Shown here piece after piece: positions 58,851 to 60,000 of a DNA stretch of 60,000 nucleotides. Under the pieces are notes generated by a model that searched no databases, had not been told where the DNA came from, and worked only from the letters and a program-made list of their open reading frames with translations. Both the position numbers and the translations under genes were made by a program. The stretch is from Phoronis australis (taxonomy: Eukaryota > Phoronida > Phoronidae): positions 531,791 through 591,790 of the forward strand of contig NMRA01000073.1 in assembly GCA_002633005.1 (NCBI GenBank), read 5' to 3'. How positions within the stretch are numbered: the first letter of the stretch is position 1; every line of letters begins with the position of its first letter.

Positions 58851-59836
58851 GGCGGATTTAGGGGGGGGGCCCAGAGGGCCCGGGCCCCCCCCCCCCTTGG
58901 CTGCCGCAAAAAAATAAAACAGTAAGAGCGTAGGGAAATGGTGAGTTTATTAATTAACCCCGGTAATTAAAATTATACGGATGAAAAGAAGATTTAAATG
59001 TGTGCAGTTTTAGTGTTTGGGGGGGGGGCTCAAACCCAATTTCAAGTGTCAAATTCGGAACACGGCGCATTCGTAACGGAACTATGGCTAAGTATAGGCT
59101 CTCCCGCGATATCTCAGGCGACCGGCAGTGGCGCTGCGCACAACGACTCCGTTTTCGTCGTCTGCTCCACTGTGCAATGAAGAAAATTTACTTCATTTTT
59201 AAAGAGAATGGAACCTGAGTGACGGTGAAAAAACAGAAGCTGCTGGTAAGATGTGAATTTTAATCGAAGCCTTAGTGAATCACTCAGAAACTCGCAATGC
59301 TCTCTTTGTCAAACCTTAACTTAAGACGATTTCCAAAGCAAATTGCCAACACGAAAAACGGATTTGGTCTTTTGGGCATTTGAAGACTATTTTAAATACG
59401 ACAAATTTGTTAAGAATTCATGGCACAAAATATAAAACGTGTAATAAGCATTACGAAAAGAATTAGGTTTCGCGCGCAAACGCTGTGGACCATAAACAAG
59501 TAGGTCTTTTAGTATGAGATTGCTAGTTAAATCGTGGTGGTGTAGTGGTAACGCACGCGCTCTCTAACCGCCAGATCGTGAGTTCAAGACTTTGGTACGT
59601 TCATTTTTCCTGTTTGACACGTTCTCCGTTTTTTGTTTTTTTTTGAATAATTGTTCAGGAATCAAGGAAAATGCTTGATTTTTAGAGGTAAAAACAGAAA
59701 AATTTCCTGGGCGGGAGGGGGGTTTCCCCCCATTCATTGCTATGCGCATCTACAATCGTGGTTCAGTTTGCGCAAATGCTTACAGCCGGACAAAATGTTG
59801 GGACCCCCCCCTTGTGATATCCTAGATCCGCCACTG
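58851..59836. mobile_element. Possible non-autonomous element bounded by GGCGGATTTAG / CTAGATCCGCC
   Basis: The left end AGGCGGATTTAGGGGGGGG and right end CCCCCCCCTTGTGATATCCTAGATCCGCCACTG are near-complements. They resemble the ends of the family B elements at 35447 and 43933. The roughly 950-bp interior lacks a transposase. A tRNA-like segment lies inside (59533-59600). Confidence 0.5.
59533..59600 (+). other. tRNA-like sequence, possible SINE head
   Basis: TGGTGTAGTGGTAACGC resembles a pol III A box. GAGTTCAAGAC, about 45 bp on, fits a relaxed B box (GWTCRANNC). I cannot fold a full cloverleaf with a clear acceptor stem, so this is at most a tRNA-derived SINE head, not a tRNA gene. Confidence 0.35.
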
Positions 59837-59908
59837 GATACAGACAGGAGAATCTAGATCTGTGTTGTTTAGACTTGTGACTTTTTGAGTTCTAAACACA
59901 AAACGCTT

Positions 59909-60000
59909 GTTATCCTGGCCAGTGGCTCGGAGCCCGATCAGGCCCGTTGCGGCCGGCCGGATTGACTCGTTATCCCGGCCAGTGGATCGGAAACTGATCA
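59909..60000. repeat. 60-bp GC-rich tandem repeat running off the window end
   Basis: GTTATCCTGGCCAGTGGCTCGGA at 59909 recurs as GTTATCCCGGCCAGTGGATCGGA at 59969. The period is 60 bp; 1.5 units are visible. Confidence 0.7.

Noticed and set aside
59533-59600. tRNA gene
   Set aside because: A- and B-box-like words are present but no acceptor stem or clear anticodon arm; kept only as a tRNA-like segment.

Overview
The window is animal nuclear DNA, most likely from a marine invertebrate; an acorn worm, echinoderm or amphioxus would all fit. It is AT-rich, gene-poor and full of decayed transposable elements. The only credible coding pieces are short exons (about 125-225 bp) with GT-AG borders, separated by kilobases. 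I see no operons, no bacterial-type genes, no rRNA and no convincing tRNA gene. The assignment to an animal rests on domain types (F-type lectin/fucolectin, CCP/sushi), nearly uniform phase 1-1 exons and the repeat families. The species is a guess.

The main gene signal is on the minus strand, from about 54 kb down to 5 kb. In transcript order it shows a fucolectin C-terminal-half exon (53363-53575), a fucolectin N-terminal-half exon (52967-53179), another C-terminal-half exon (46027-46239), an exon with an FPDLR...W..DIWR pattern (43512-43730), a third C-terminal-half exon (36385-36609), three CCP/sushi exons (25812-25994, a partial one at 20926-21051, and 13073-13249), and two unassigned exon candidates (near 32.3 kb and at 5188-5329). 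Nearly all start and end in phase 1, the pattern of exon-shuffled extracellular proteins. One large mosaic lectin/CCP gene or a cluster of related genes would both fit. No initiator exon, signal peptide, membrane segment, promoter or poly(A) site was found for it.

Mobile DNA fills most of the rest. There are non-LTR retrotransposon remnants at 8106-10290 (+), 13318-14260 (-), 23040-24830 (+), 33610-33960 (-) and 36665-36990 (+). There is a mariner-like transposase remnant (27015-27420), a Penelope-type GIY-YIG endonuclease remnant (56910-57167, -), a five-copy 240-254 bp MITE family with a paralogous empty site, several foldback or inverted-repeat elements, and dispersed repeat pairs. Between 27.9 and 31.5 kb lie three arrays of a 21-bp minisatellite built on the palindrome CTATCGATAG. 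The third is inverted relative to the first two and carries a 238-bp higher-order repeat.

Assembly caution: three of the five isolated N bases (42094, 52833, 55204) sit exactly between a block and its near-identical copy, and a fourth (51984) ends at the same base as one of those blocks. This is expected if overlapping or allelic contig ends were joined without merging. The apparent tandem duplications at 41457-42731, 51251-52987 and 54018-56391 are therefore probably artefacts. A 233-base N gap lies at 58455-58687.
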